DNA of 64,000 bases from Apoderus coryli. Lineage: Eukaryota; Arthropoda; Insecta; Coleoptera; Attelabidae. The notes under the pieces are model-generated. The model saw only the letters and a list, made by a program, of their open reading frames with translations. It made no database searches and had not been told where the DNA came from. The stretch covers positions 10,542,105-10,606,104 of the forward strand of contig OU452214.1 of NCBI GenBank assembly GCA_911728435.2. Reading direction: 5' to 3'. A program made the position numbers and the translations under genes. This document shows positions 10,601-23,087 of the stretch, piece by piece; the first letter of the stretch is position 1; every line of letters begins with the position of its first letter.

Positions 10601-11330
10601 GTATTATAGTATATTAAGTATAAAGGGCGGTAAAGCATTCGTTGCAGCCCGCCGCTGTATAGACGCACGAGTGAGCGAAGCGAGCGAGGGCAGCTATACA
10701 GCGAAGGGCTGCAGCGGCTTTACCGCCAGTGGTGCTTACAACTGTTTTTCGCCTGCCTCTTCATACTACAATATTAAACCAAAAGAACTTTATTTTAATA
10801 ATTAATTATTACTGTTATGAACTGACAGTTTTTGACAGTAATTAATGGGAGTATTTTTTGACGTACATGATAATAGGCGTTATCCTTTGACAAACTCAGA
10901 TCAGATAAACTTATGTGATAGGCTCACATGTCAATGTTGAGTATTTTAAATGTAGAAACTGTCAAATTATTATCTGAGCGTGTACGCTATAGAAATTTGA
11001 TTTTAGAATCTTCGGTATATTTCGGTAGTACAATAATAATTAAAAAGCGATTACTAAATAATAATGGACAATTTTAAATAATTAGATGAGTTTAGCGAAA
11101 TGGCAAACGATTACCTAAGTAAACTTTCTCAATTAATTGTCAACTTATCCTCTAGATGGAATGCGCATTAAGTGAGTGAGAATTACTGATGTTAACGTTA
11201 TTATTGAAAATCTAACAGTAGCGCCATCTATGAAAAAAAAATAAAAAGAGCGGGCGCTAATTGGTCATTTACCGCCCGCATATGCGGGCGGTAAAACTCC
11301 GTTTAAGTGCAGGCAGGCGAAAAAGGTATT
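10601..11330. repeat. CG-rich inverted motifs bracketing AT-rich DNA
   Basis: Two CG-rich patches in an otherwise AT-rich stretch. At 10640-10735 a hairpin-like arrangement pairs CAGCCC...GCTGTATA with TATACAGC...GGGCTG around a GCGAAGCGAGCGAG core. At 11250-11330 there is a perfect 28-bp palindrome (11268-11295). TTTTTCGCCTGCCT at about 10745 recurs inverted at about 11310-11325, so the pair may be the ends of one non-autonomous element of ~600 bp. Confidence 0.45.
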
Positions 11331-11389
11331 TTGTGACGTCTTTTGAAACTTACAAGGGAAACTATAGAGATAGAAGTCAGGGAAGGATT

Positions 11390-11561
11390 TTAGAGCTTCA
11401 AGTTCGAGTAACCGCTTGTTCAGGTGTCGAAAAACGTTGACCTATCAAAACATTCTGAGTACGTATAACCTCAAAAATGTCCAACTTTACGATAGAGTTG
11501 TCAGTTGCCAGATTGCAACACCAGGGTTGCCAAATCCCAAAATATAAAAGGCAACCCTCGT
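11390..11561 (-). pseudogene. Internally deleted mariner remnant
   Basis: The end at 11480-11561 (GCAACACCAGGGTTGCCAAATC then ATATAAAAGGCAACCCTCG) matches, inverted, the 5' end of the mariner at 40576. The stretch near 11410-11440 (CCGCTTGTTCAGGTGTCGAA) matches the C-terminal coding region of the mariner at 1830-4315. The middle of the transposase is gone. Confidence 0.6.
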
Positions 11562-11574
11562 ATTATCTAGTCAG

Positions 11575-13778
11575 TTTCAGTTTCACCAGGATCGCGCTTT
11601 CAGAGATTATTAGGGAGAAATTGGCATATCTGGAATCCCTTTATAGGACATCAAATAGATCTGTGTTTTTTAAGGCTCTCAAGAATCTAAATATCCAAAG
11701 GCCCAGTTGCAATGACTTACCTACTCAACTGTCTCATGCGGAGGACATCAATAAGTACTTTGTATCTATATTCCAGAACAGTGACAATGTTTGTCTGCCT
11801 TCAATTAATTATTAAAACTCTCACAAATTGCATCCGGACGCAGAGTTTGGGTTGAGTTTTGTCATCGTCTCAGATATCCTGGAGACTGCGGGGGAAGATG
11901 GGATATCGCTGAACATGTTGAAGCTGTGATTGCCCATGATAAGTCGACATATTTGCCATATTTTAAACTGCTGTTTGGAAAGGGGCATCTTTCCTGATGC
12001 ATGGAAGAACGCTCGTATAATCCCACTCCCCAAAGTGTCGGACCCTCCTCTTTTAGTGAACTGCGTCCCATTAGCCTGCTGCCGGTTCTCTCGAAGATTT
12101 TGGAAAGGCTTGTATACCGAAAAATTAATGTATATTTTCAGCCTCATCCCTCTGCATCAGTCCGGATTCAGAGCTGGACATGGTACGATGGCTTTTATTT
12201 TTATTTTACCAAAGCTTTTGACACCATTAATCACAGACTGTTGGTAGCAAAGTGTCGTTATGTTGGGTTTGATCAAGTGTCGTCCAAGTTTATTACATCC
12301 TATTTGAGTGATCACCATCCGCGGGTCGTGCTTGGTTCGCAGGTATCTTCATTGTTACCTGTACAGTCGGGAGTTCCTCAGGGCTCGGTCCTTGGCCCGC
12401 TTTTGTTCTTACTCTATACATTTGACCTTAAACCAAGTTCGTGTTCCCTTCGTTGAGACGGCAAAGAATCTGGGGCTGTTCTTTGATGAAAATCTGCGCT
12501 TTCAAAGACATATTTCGTATGTGACCCAACAATATTACATGCAGTTGAAACTATTATACGCTAATAAAAAGTTCCTTTCTACAAACATGAAGAAACTGCT
12601 GTGTCTGTCCTTGGTGATTTCGAGGGTGTGTTATGGGTTGATTTGTTATTATCCCTGCCTTGATGTTCTGACATCGGAAAGGGTCCAAAAAATTCAGAAC
12701 TAGGGTTGTCGTTTGGTGTGTTTAGACAGACTGCCCGTACCCTCAATTTACGTAATCATGATACCCTTACGGTACCTATGCATCACACAGCCATGTTTCG
12801 AAGATCATTTACATACAATTCTGCTAATTTGTTTGATTGTTATCAACAGCATTTCGATCTGGGCATAGTAACTCTGTATCAACTTAAGCTCTGGCTGAGA
12901 CGACATTTACTTTTTCAGTTCAGTCATGGTGTATTATGGTTTGTATTATATACGAGGTCTGTTCAAAAAGTTCCCGGAATTTTTGAATTGCGCGCGTCTG
13001 GAGAGTCCGGTGGTCAAGGTTTTGCTTACTGTTTTCTTCGATTATAATGGCATAGTGCATAAAGAATTCTTGCCAAAAGGTCAAACCGTCAATAAGGAGT
13101 ATTACCTTGAAGTAATGCGACGTTTGCGTGAAGCAATTCGAAAAAAACGCCCCGATTTATGGAAAAACAATTCATGGGTTTTGCACCACGATAACGCACC
13201 TGCTCATTCATCGTGCTTATTCGTGATTTTTTGGCTAAAAAGAAGACTTTAATCATGCCCCAACCTCTTTATTCACCAGATATCGCTCCGTGTGATTTTT
13301 TCCTGTTCCCAAAGTTGAAGAGACCCATGAAAGGACAGCGTTTTTCATCGATTGAAGAGATAAAGGCAGAATCGCTGAGAGTGCTACAGAGCATTACAAA
13401 AAGTGACTATCAAGGGTGTTTCGAAGACTGGAAAAAACACTGGCATAAGTGTATTATATCTAGGGGGGATTACTTTGAAGGGGACCATATAGATATAGAC
13501 GAATAAATAAATATTTTTTTAGAAAAATGAGAATTCCAGGTACTTTTTGAACAGACCTCGTAAGTATTATATTGTATTATATTATGGTTAATCTACAGAT
13601 CGCTGTAAATGATCGTTTAGTTTATGTAAATTATTGTGCTTAGTTTTAAGTCATCCACACTTGTGTTAATCTTCTTTTATGTGTATGTGTATTGTATATA
13701 TTTTTTGTATAATGGATTGAGTGAGAATGGCCATAGGCTAGACTTCGCCCATTTAAAAATAAAGGCTATTATTATTAC
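11575..13778 (+). mobile_element. Jockey/CR1-type retrotransposon remnant, interrupted by a mariner
   Basis: Plus-strand RT fragments in several frames: a linker region (11580-11815), FPDAWKNARIIPLPKVSDPP and SELRPISLLPVLSKILERLV (11950-12120), FTKAFDTINHRLLVAKC and SGVPQGSVLGPLLFLLYTFD (12200-12430), then an abrupt jump to the C-terminal region (AKNLGLFFDENLRFQRHIS onward, 12460-12945). The catalytic YADD block between the last two is deleted. A mariner sits at 12953-13560; the 3' UTR resumes after it and ends at about 13778 with ATT repeats after AATAAAGGC. Distinct family from copies A-D. Non-functional. Confidence 0.78.
12953..13560 (+). mobile_element. Mariner with 5' half deleted, nested in the retrotransposon remnant
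   Basis: Inverted ends CGAGGTCTGTTCAAAAAGT (12953) and its complement ending at 13560, with TA on both sides (12951-12952 and 13561-13562). The coding part keeps only the C-terminal half of the transposase: NSWVLHHDNAPAHSS (second catalytic Asp), then a frameshift near 13215, then PLYSPDIAPCDFFLFPKLK (third Asp) and a GCFEDWKKHWHKCI tail. The N-terminal DNA-binding domain and first catalytic Asp are absent, so it could move only with help from another copy. Confidence 0.88.
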
Positions 13779-14474
13779 TTTGGAAGTCCAAATTTTTATT
13801 TTTCGATTCTAAATACATTCCGGTTAGTTAATACGAAACGTTACACGAATGACAAACGTGTTTTTATTATTATTAAAACCAACCCAATCCAACGAATTAT
13901 TGTGGAACCGATAATACGTGTAAGTACTTTACATTATACGTAAACAATATCTGCTTGTCCTAAAAACCTCATGTTATTTTCTCTGAATCCAAAAAGACAA
14001 CCTGTAGTTTGTTGTTCGTTGAATAAAATTGGAACAAAGCATATTATTATATTATCGTTATTATGGAATTAGTGTTGTGTATAGGTCTAGATGTGAAGCC
14101 ATACAAGAAGTATCACAACGCCGACATGGTGTAGGTATAGGGTTGAGTATATCGGGTACATTTTCAAAATGTAGTTTTTCATAAAAGTGGATTAACATCG
14201 ACGTTCCATTTGTTTTAAAAATTAGTCGCTCACGTTAATATTAGTACAGCAATTCAGAATAAGTGCCAATAATATCAAAAGATCCTACTTCACATCACAC
14301 AACAACTTTTGGATTATGGAGATCCTTTTTAAAGATTTCACGAGGATTTTCATTTGACCAGTATCTAAAATTCTGTTTATTGACCATGCTTCAAATAAAA
14401 ATTTGCTTCATCGGTCATTAGGAGACTGTGAATTGCTACTTAATGTAAATCAAAAAATTCTTGACATAATGCTA
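13779..14474. other. No gene recognised
   Basis: AT-rich. A short block around 13880-13910 (CCAACGAATTATTGTGGAACC) recurs near 28490, so it is a dispersed repeat. No supported ORF. Confidence 0.4.
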
Positions 14475-14710
14475 AATTTCACGACCCCATTATTAGGAAA
14501 ACAGATTTCAATTTTTTGGGGCCTTGGTTTGGTATAGGACGCTATCATACAGGACCTAATCAAGACCTAAGAAACTATCCTTAATGACCGTTCCGAAGAA
14601 TGTCGTTTGGCATGCAAATAGCCCTTCATAATATCATTGTCCTGCGTAAATTTCACGACCCCATTATTAGGAAAACAGATTTCAATTTGGTCAATCTTCA
14701 TATTTTCTTC
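14475..14710 (+). repeat. 174-bp satellite, about 1.3 units
   Basis: Unit beginning TTCACGACCCCATTATTAGG, containing GGTATAGGACGCTATCATAC and GTTTGGCATGCAAATAGCCC, with the start of a second unit at about 14650. Same family as 5341-5735 and 34365-35000. Confidence 0.75.
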
Positions 14711-15337
14711 TGTAGCATGTCCTGTTGTTTGTCGTAGATATGGCGGATAAGTTATGAGACACACTGTATTTTTGAAGAAATAAATGACAAAATCTAACTT
14801 AAGTATAAACTGAATAGATAGATCAGGCTTATCGTCTTACATACTTGCATTTTATGTAAGACATGCTGTTGTCTTCACGAGCATTATTTTGTGCTGAGTC
14901 AGTCGGCCATTAAATTCTTGAAATATAACACATTGGATGCATTAACATTACGATCTGGTATAGTATAATATGATCCATTGGCGTCCAAGGTTTGTGCAGC
15001 CTGATTTAATTTATTTCCAAACGTCTCTCGTCTGTTTGTTTTGTGAAAAACTCCCCCTGGCTTTATTAAATAAGTAAGTACAGGGTTAGGTATAGGGAAG
15101 CCTAATACCATTTGATAGAGGTGCTATGGAATATAGGGTGTGCTATTTAAAATAAGAAATATATTTAAATAAATATGATTGATAAGAACAATAAAAAATT
15201 GTGACCATCCTGTACAATATTTACAATTGGGCTATACACTGACCTAGTAATTTGCCATTTTAAAAGGTTTAGCGGAAGAAATGAACGCAGTGAATGTTTT
15301 TCAAAATGACTATTTCCGTTTTCGAGAATTTATTTAG
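14711..15337. other. No gene recognised
   Basis: AT-rich stretch. The 14899-15111 minus ORF has no recognisable domain and shows no splice or repeat support. Confidence 0.4.
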
Positions 15338-17705
15338 GACATTATTTTTACAGATATAAAAAAATGAAAAGCACTTTCTTATTGTTACTTTTTGAGGAGA
15401 GAAATATAGCGTTTACAAATTTTCAATACGCGACGTTTCGTTTTTGAAAACCCATTTCCGAGAATTTTTGAAAAAACTGTTTTTTGCGATTTTAGTTTTT
15501 ATTTATTTCTGACATTATTTTTACAGATATAAAAAAATGAAAAGCACTTTCTTATTGATACTTTTTGAGGAGAAAAATATAGCGTTTACAAATTTTCAAT
15601 ACGACGTTTCGTTTTTGAAAAACCATTTTCGAGAATTTTTGAAAAAACTGTTTTTAGTTTTTATTTATTTCTGACATTATTTTTACAGATATAAAAAAAA
15701 TGAAAAGCACTCTCTAATTGTTACTTTTTGAAGAGAAAAATATAGCGTTTACAAATTTTCAATACGACGTTTGGTTTTTGAAAAACCATTTTAGAGAATT
15801 TTTGAAAAAACTGTTTTTTGCGATTTTAGTTTTTATTTATTTCTGACATTATTTTTACAGATATAAAAAAATGAAAAGCACTTTCTAATTGTATCTTTTT
15901 GAGGAGAAAAAGATAGCGTTTACAAATTTTCAATAAGACGTTTCGTTTTTGAAAAATCATTTCCGAGAGTTTTTGAAAAAACTGTTTTTTGCGATTTTAG
16001 TTTTTATTTATTTCTGACATTATTTTTACAGATATAAAAAAACTAAAAGCACTTTCTTATTGATACTTTTTGAGGAGAAAAATATAGCGTTTACAAATTT
16101 TCAATACGACGTTTCGTTTTTGAAAAACCATTTTCGAGAATTTTTGAAAAAACTGTTTTTAGTTTTTATTTATTTCTGACATTATTTTTACAGATATAAA
16201 AAAATGAAAAGCACTCTCTAATTGTTACTTTTTGAAGAGAAAAATATAGCGTTTACAAATTTTCAATACGACGTTTGGTTTTTGAAAAACCATTTTAGAG
16301 AATTTTTGAAAAAACTGTTTTTTGCGATTTTAGTTTTTATTTATTTCTGACATTATTTTTACAGATATAAAAAAATGAAAAGCACTTTCTAATTGTATCT
16401 TTTTGAGGAGAAAAAGATAGCGTTTACAAATTTTCAATAAGACGTTTCGTTTTTGAAAAATCATTTCCGAGAGTTTTTGAAAAAACTGTTTTTTGCGATT
16501 TTAGTTTTTATTTATTTCTGACATTATTTTTACAGATATAAAAAAATGAAAAGCACTTTCTAATTGTATCTTTTTGAGGAGAAAAAGATAGCGTTTACAA
16601 ATTTTCAATAAGACGTTTCGTTTTTGAAAAATCATTTCCGAGAGTTTTTGAAAAAACTGTTTTTTGCGATTTTAGTTTTTATTTATTTCTGACATTATTT
16701 TTACAGATATAAAAAAATGAAAAGCACTTTCTAATTGTATCTTTTTGAGGAGAAAAAGATAGCGTTTACAAATTTTCAATAAGACGTTTCGTTTTTGAAA
16801 AATCATTTCCGAGAATTTTTGAAAAAACTGTTTTTAGTTTTTATTTATTTCTGACATTATTTTTACAGATATAAAAAAATTAAAAGCACTCACTAATTGT
16901 TACTTTTTGAAGAGAAAAATATAGCGTTTACAAATTTTCAATACGACGTTTGGTTTTTGAAAAACCATTTTAGAGAATTTTTGAAAAAACTGTTTTTTGC
17001 GATTTTAGTTTTTATTTATTTCTGACATTATTTTTACAGATATAAAAAAATGAAAAGCACTTTCTAATTGGTACTTTTTGAGGAGAAAAATATAGCGTTT
17101 ACAAATCTTCACTACGACGTTTCGTTTTTGAAAAACAATTTTCGAAAATTTTTTAAAAAACTGTTTTTTGCGATTTTAGTTTTTATTTGTTTCTGACATT
17201 ATTTTTACAGATATAAAAAAATGAAAAGCACTTTCTAATTGGTACTTTTTGAGGAGAAAAATATAGCGTTTACAAATCTTCACTACGACGTTTCGTTTTT
17301 GAAAAACAATTTTCGAAAATTTTTTAAAAAACTGTTTTTTGCGATTTTAGTTTTTATTTGTTTCTGACATTATTTTTACAGATATAAAAAAATGAAAAGC
17401 ACTTTCTAATTGTATCTTTTTGAGGAGAAAAAGATAGCGTTTACAAATTTTCAATAAGACGTTTCGTTTTTGAAAAAACTGTTTTTAGTTTTTATTTATT
17501 TCTGACATTATTTTTACAGATATAAAAAAATGAAAAGCACTTTCTAATTGGTACTTTTTGAGGAGAAAAATATAGCGTTTACAAATCTTCACTACGACGT
17601 TTCGTTTTTGAAAAACAATTTTCGAAAATTTTTTAAAAAACTGTTTTTTGCGATTTTAGTTTTTATTTATTTCTCACATTATTTTTACAGATATAAAAAA
17701 AATCG
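15338..17705 (+). repeat. ~170-bp satellite array with three-unit higher-order structure
   Basis: About 14 tandem units, each with GACATTATTTTTACAGATAT, AATGAAAAGCACTTTC, TTTGAGGAGAAAAA, ACGACGTTTCGTTTTTGAAA and TTGCGATTTTAGTTTTTATT. Unit starts at 15338, 15511, 15673, 15845 and 16015 give periods of 162-173 bp. A variant unit with GCACTCTCTAATTG and TTTGGTTTTTG occurs about every three units (about 15701, 16207; 505 bp apart) and a relative at 16881, so blocks of units were copied together. ORFs inside it are repeat artefacts. Confidence 0.92.
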
Positions 17706-20580
17706 CAACCAGAAAAACAATGGAGAAATGCAACGATATTTTTTAAGGATTCATATTTGAAACTATTAGATCATTATTTGCATTTTCTGAGAACATTTAC
17801 CATAGTAGTGTATATTTTTTTTTGATACCATCAGAAAGTAGAGATTTCAACGAACAAAAAACACACCAACTTTTTTAAAAAAGCAGATATTTTGACGTGA
17901 GAATTTTCGATTGAAAATTAGGGTGCTTTTTCGATATTAAGTCAAAATAAGGTGAAAAAAATGAATATTTTAAATCAAAAAAATTACTGTATGTTTGGGA
18001 CATATAAAGGTAAGTTTTCACCGAATTTCGTGAAAAAATAATTTTTTTTTGCAAAAGATAAACATAAAAAACCAAAAACTCGGTTATATTCGAATTTTTC
18101 ACATAAATTTTGAGGTTATGTGAAAAAAGTGTCGATACAAAAGTTGTAGATCTTTTTATTACCTACAACTTTGCCATTTAACTTTTTTTCATACGACTTG
18201 CAGTTTTACCGGAAATCGAGATTAATCGTTTTTTACCCTTAAAAACTCACCCCCTCCCCCTTCCCGACCTCAGATCGCCCGTAATTTATTTTTCCTTTCA
18301 TTTTTGTTACCTTTTCAAATGGATATCATCCTACTAAGTATATATTTTTTTTTTCACTTTTTACCATTTTTAAAATTATCGACCCTGGTCTATAATAAAT
18401 AGGCGATATGTTCTTGCAAATTATTTTTGCTGACTTTAATAAAGCTCGTGATTATAATTTAACATAACAGCTAACTGTACACAACACAATCAATAAAACG
18501 AACAAATTAATAGAACCAAAATAGTACATCATACTTAGATAAGTACTGCTAGGTAAATTACAATAAAAATATTATGTAACTAATGAAGCTTGCTACCGTT
18601 AAAAGTAAATTATTGTTCATTGTCCCATTTACAATTATATTTAAAACTAAGTAATATCGTTTCTTTGTTTTTGTTGTCAATCAATGTTAAAAACTATTAA
18701 GTACTTAGAAAATTGTTTTTATACTAAGTATCTAAGTAATTATTTAGTTCTGATGCCTTGTCATTGATTTACTTATTATGTTCAATTTAATAAAATTTTA
18801 ATAACAATTTATACCTACAGGATGTCCCAAAAAGAAAAGGCGTACTTATACAAGGTGTTTTAAATAAGTATATGCTCCGCAATATTTATACGACGTTTAG
18901 GTACTTATAGTATTTCTAATTTTAATTTAAAATGACAATATAAAGAACCACAACTCAATATAATCCCTTTGTAATGGCAATACCGACCGCAGCCGTCCAT
19001 AGGCGCGCCCTTTTAACTTTTCATATGACGAATCGTAAATTTTAATACCTAACTCGAGCCAAATATGTTTTTATAATAAGAGCTTGTGTAAGAACAGACT
19101 ATTATAGGAAATATTAAGTCAGTAAGTTGGTATTATAATCTAGTTTCAAGGACTACAGGAACATAAAATTGTAAATTTAACCAAATTATAACACTATCAA
19201 TATTTAGCAACACATTATCTACGAGTATATAGCTTTGATATAAGATAACCTACAACATGCAGCTTAACAGTTTTGTTTACATAGGAGTGCGTAAATAGTA
19301 GAAAAGGGGTCAAAATAAATTTTATAATAAAACTACAAGAACTTGATATGAATATGAAATTTATTAAATTTAGATAAATGACAAAAAGGTCATAAAATTA
19401 TTACTTTTACACTTAAATATAGATAACTATTCGTGCCTCGAGGGCAACAGTTTATTTCTTCCATCAGGATCGTTTTGGCTACTATTTTTACGCCGGTGAA
19501 TTTTAAATGGCAGTTTGCACAGTTCCTCACGATTCGCTTTGTATAATTTGAACTATAACTCATGTAGTGGCTAAGTACGGTTCTGTTTGACGAAGAGATT
19601 AGACTGCATCGAGAAAGATGGGGCTATAACAGGTAACTGTTGTGCGGCAGCACGCAAATAGCGTACAAAATTGCCCTAAAATTCAATAATATTTGTAATT
19701 TTCAGCATGGATTGATATTAAATAGGTATCAAACTACCAATATCTGAATGTACCTATTAGATTTATAGGCGACGGTTACAAAAAACCGTCTAAAAATCAT
19801 AGAGGGGAGATCAAGAAAAATCGTTATTTCTCGTTATTACATATTATTTTAATTATACACCTGCTTTCACTCGTATTGTTTTTTTTTCTTGATACTGAAC
19901 AAAATCAACAGGATGTGCGATGGATAGGGAATATTATTATGGCATTTCCGCCCTTAGAAATAAAAATTACGAAGTGTATCGAAAGAAATTGACTATCAGC
20001 ACCAATGTACTTGTAAATAAATCCATCAAAACTACACCAACATTGCGAATCCCTAATCATTGAGGTTAGGAAGTAAATTGGTTGTCAAATTATGAAATGT
20101 AAAGAATTGAGCTGTCATTTTTTTGACATTTATTTAAGAAAAAGTTGGGAAATTGCTATACTCGTTGTATTGCTCTCGTTGAATAATAAAATCGAGTCTT
20201 TTATCTTGTAGTAGACAACATAATACAAATAGACCTCGCAAGGCTGATATAATGGCCGCAAGCAACGAAAACAGGTGTAAGGCGACCCTAATAAAACATT
20301 CAACATCAACTTTTATGCTCTTTTGACCGACTTCGGGTCTAAGTAAAATGGTGCGGCAGGTCCGTACTGAAGATTATGTTACTATGAATATTTTTTTATT
20401 TTAATCCTTATAAAATCTGATAGTGCTGTCTTTGTCGTGGAGAATCTGCATAAAAAGGACCGCTATCTATGTGACTTAACTTGAAGCTGCACCAAAGGTG
20501 CAGCCGCAGGTCTGTCTATATGGAAAATTTGTTTTTTGCTGCATCTCAACGGGTACTTTTCAAGGGGATTTGATATTTTC
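17706..20580. other. No gene recognised
   Basis: About 2.9 kb of AT-rich DNA. The ORF at 17875-18102 is low-complexity F/Y/K-rich and not supported. One unit related to the 140-bp repeat family of 61.7-63.4 kb is present at about 19240-19345 (AAGATAACCTACAAC..., GCGTAAATAGTAGAAAAGG). GACGGTTACAAAAAACCGTC near 19767 forms a small hairpin. Confidence 0.45.
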
Positions 20581-21010
20581 AAATTATGACAAACCAACGA
20601 ATTTCAAAATAGAGAGATATGGTAGAATCATAACTGCAACCAACGAATCTCCAAATAGAGAGATATGGTAGTTCTAAAAAATAACGTCCACCACTATTAA
20701 CGTTAACGTTATTTTAACCAACGAATTTCAGAATAGAAAGATACGGTAGTCAATTTTTAGCATAAACTTTAAATTTATATACGGGGTGAGTCAAAAATGT
20801 ATTTCTTTATTTTGTTAAGGAGAAAAAAGTAATATTTTGGATAATTTTTTGATTTCTTTAGATTTCAATTCAAGATTTCTTTGAAAGTTAAACTATAAGC
20901 TCCTAGAGGTGATCTACGGGGTAACTCAAAAATGTTTCTATTTATTTTCAATATTTTTAGGTACGGTAGTGCGTATAGATAGAAACACTTTCAGATTTTT
21001 TTAGTTTTTG
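20581..21010. repeat. Dispersed repeats: GAGAGATATGGTAG motif and 'ACGGGGTGAGTCA' family
   Basis: The motif AACGAATTTCAAAATAGAGA with GATATGGTAG occurs three times between 20592 and 20750 and again inverted at 35035-35125, where it also borders a GTTAACGTTAACGTT motif. From about 20770 a repeat starting TATACGGGGTGAGTCA follows; it recurs at about 36430 and 36705. These look like pieces of one compound dispersed element. Confidence 0.6.
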
Positions 21011-21059
21011 AGATTGGTTGAGGAAATTATTGCACAGTGTGGTTAATAAATGTTTCAAA

Positions 21060-22430
21060 AAAATTTTAATTTGAAGTTTTTTGTATTTAATTTTTTTTTT
21101 CAAATTTTTTTTTTAATTTTTTTTTTTCAAATTTTTTTTTTTATTTTTTTTCAAATTTTTTTTACAACCCTCAATGACTTTTGTCATAGATAAGACTACT
21201 ACAGGACGAAGAAGTTGTCTCGGAAACGTATTATCTAGAAAAACTTTAAGGTTATGGGCTGAAAACGAAATCGTCCAAAATTGAGTAACGCCACCTATTG
21301 GCGAAACGGTTTAACCTAGCCAAAATCTCTTTTCACCAATGAGTTTTTCACGAAATTTGAGCCTGGAGGACGCATGTTACTTTTTCGATATCTGCGATAG
21401 CAACAGTATGAGTCCCCGTAAGATATCGTCCACTTTTGGGTCACCCTGTACATTGTACACTTGACCTGCGAACGGAAGCATCGTTCTTCTTCATATTATG
21501 ATCGGGAATTTATTATTTATTTCCTTTTTTCTGGGAGTTTATCTGGCTTTAGTACCAGCCGCCACTGCTTTTTATTAACTATAACAAGAAATCCCTTGCG
21601 GGATTTCCCAGTCGTTTTGTGGTAGTTTTATCTATGAAAAAAGTCATTGAGGGTTACAAAAAAATAAAAAAAAAAAATTCAAAAAAAAAAAAATTAAAGA
21701 AAAACAATTTAAAAAAAAAATTCAAAAAAAAATAAAAAAAAAAAATGTAAAAACAAAATTTCAAAAAAAAATTAAAAAAAAAATGTGAAAAAAAAAATTA
21801 AAAAAAAAATTTAAAAAAAAAATTTAAAAAAAAAAATCAAAAAAAAAATTCTACCAAAAAATACTGTGAAACTTAAGAAAAATACATAAAAACTTCAAAT
21901 TAAAAAAAAAAATTCAAGAAAAAAAAATCCAAAAACAAAATTTCAGAAAAAAATTTAAAAAAAATGTAAAAAAAAAATTGAACAAAAAAAAAATTTCAAA
22001 AAAAAATTAAAAAAAAAAAAATTCAAAAAAAAAATCAAAAAAAAAATTCTACCAAAAAATACTGTGAAACTTAAAAAAAATACATAAAAAACTTCAAATT
22101 AAAAAAAAAAATTCAAGAAAAAAAAATCCAAAAACAAAATTTCAAAAAAAAATTTAAAAAAAAATGTGAAAAAAAAAATTAAAAAAAAATTTAAAAAAAA
22201 AATTAAAAAAAAAATTTTAAAAAAAAAATCAAAAAAAAAATTCTACCAAAAAATACTGTGAAACTTAAGAAAAATACATAAAAACTTCAAATTAAAAAAA
22301 AAAAATTCAAGAAAAAAAAATCCAAAAACAAAATTTCAGAAAAAAATTTAAAAAAAAATGTAAAAAAAAAATTGAACAAAAAAAAAATTTCAAAAAAAAA
22401 TTAAAAAAAAAAAATTTCAAATTAAAATTT
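21060..22430. repeat. T-rich and A-rich low-complexity arms around a 450-bp core
   Basis: T-rich tract at 21060-21165 and a much longer A-rich tract at 21655-22430. Both are bordered by the same motif in opposite orientation (CAACCCTCAATGACTTTTGTC at about 21167; AAGTCATTGAGGGTTACAAA at about 21640), so they form an inverted-repeat element. The A-rich tract has an internal ~196-bp period: CTACCAAAAAATACTGTGAA at 21851, 22049 and 22243. The border motif recurs at about 36885. Confidence 0.7.
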
Positions 22431-22786
22431 TTTTGTAACATTTTCTAACCACCCTGTGCAATAATTTCATAAACCAACCCAAAAAACCTGAAAATTTTTC
22501 TATAATAAAACTCCCATTTGTCAACGCCTAACCAACAGGTAGAAAATCCCTTAATCTATCTCGGTGCACCTATTCGGACGCTCTGTATATAAAAACGAAG
22601 ATAATACCTCCACAACTTTTCTTTCTGACTCATATTATTGTAGGTAGATGATATGTACCTACTTTGTCTTACAAGAAATATACCCATAAACTTTAAAACT
22701 CCTACTCATAAAGCTATATTTATTCATTTGTTTACGTTATTATTACACTTTTTCCACTAATTATTATTGTTTTGTGTCTTTTTCAG

Positions 22787-23087
22787 AGCACCTTCACCAA
22801 ATTCGTCAGGACGAACGCTTAACACAATAAATAATAACATAACAATAAATCTAAAGCAATAACAACGTTAAATTTGTATTAAAAATTGTGATAAAACAAA
22901 TCTAAAGTGCCTAAAAATGGTTCTAACATCTTTAAGGTTATGTAGTTAGCTGTAAACAAGCCAATGTAGTGATTAATTAAAAAAGCTATAAGTTTAATAA
23001 ATATTCCACGAGTTACAATGTTCGGGTTAAACACGATTTAAAAATATCCACTCATGTGTAACATTAAACGTTTTTTAAATCACAAAA
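22787..23087 (+). other. Gef26: 5' untranslated region of the Gef26-like gene (spliced exon start inferred)
   Basis: A strong splice acceptor (TTTTGTGTCTTTTTCAG) ends at 22786, so the exon probably starts at 22787 and continues into the coding start at 23088; an upstream non-coding exon would then lie outside what I can identify. The leader has several upstream ATGs, including a 10-codon uORF at 22917-22949. An in-frame TAA at 23076-23078 lies 9 bp before the chosen ATG. The acceptor is seen; its use is inferred. Confidence 0.55.

Noticed and set aside
15338..17705. CRISPR-like array (regular repeats)
   Set aside because: Whole ~170-bp units repeat with no unique spacers between short repeats, and the genome is eukaryotic. 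It is satellite DNA.
17548..17760. F/K/Y-rich ORFs in the satellites (also 25262-25600)
   Set aside because: Low-complexity translations of satellite units on either strand; they have no family and follow the repeat period.
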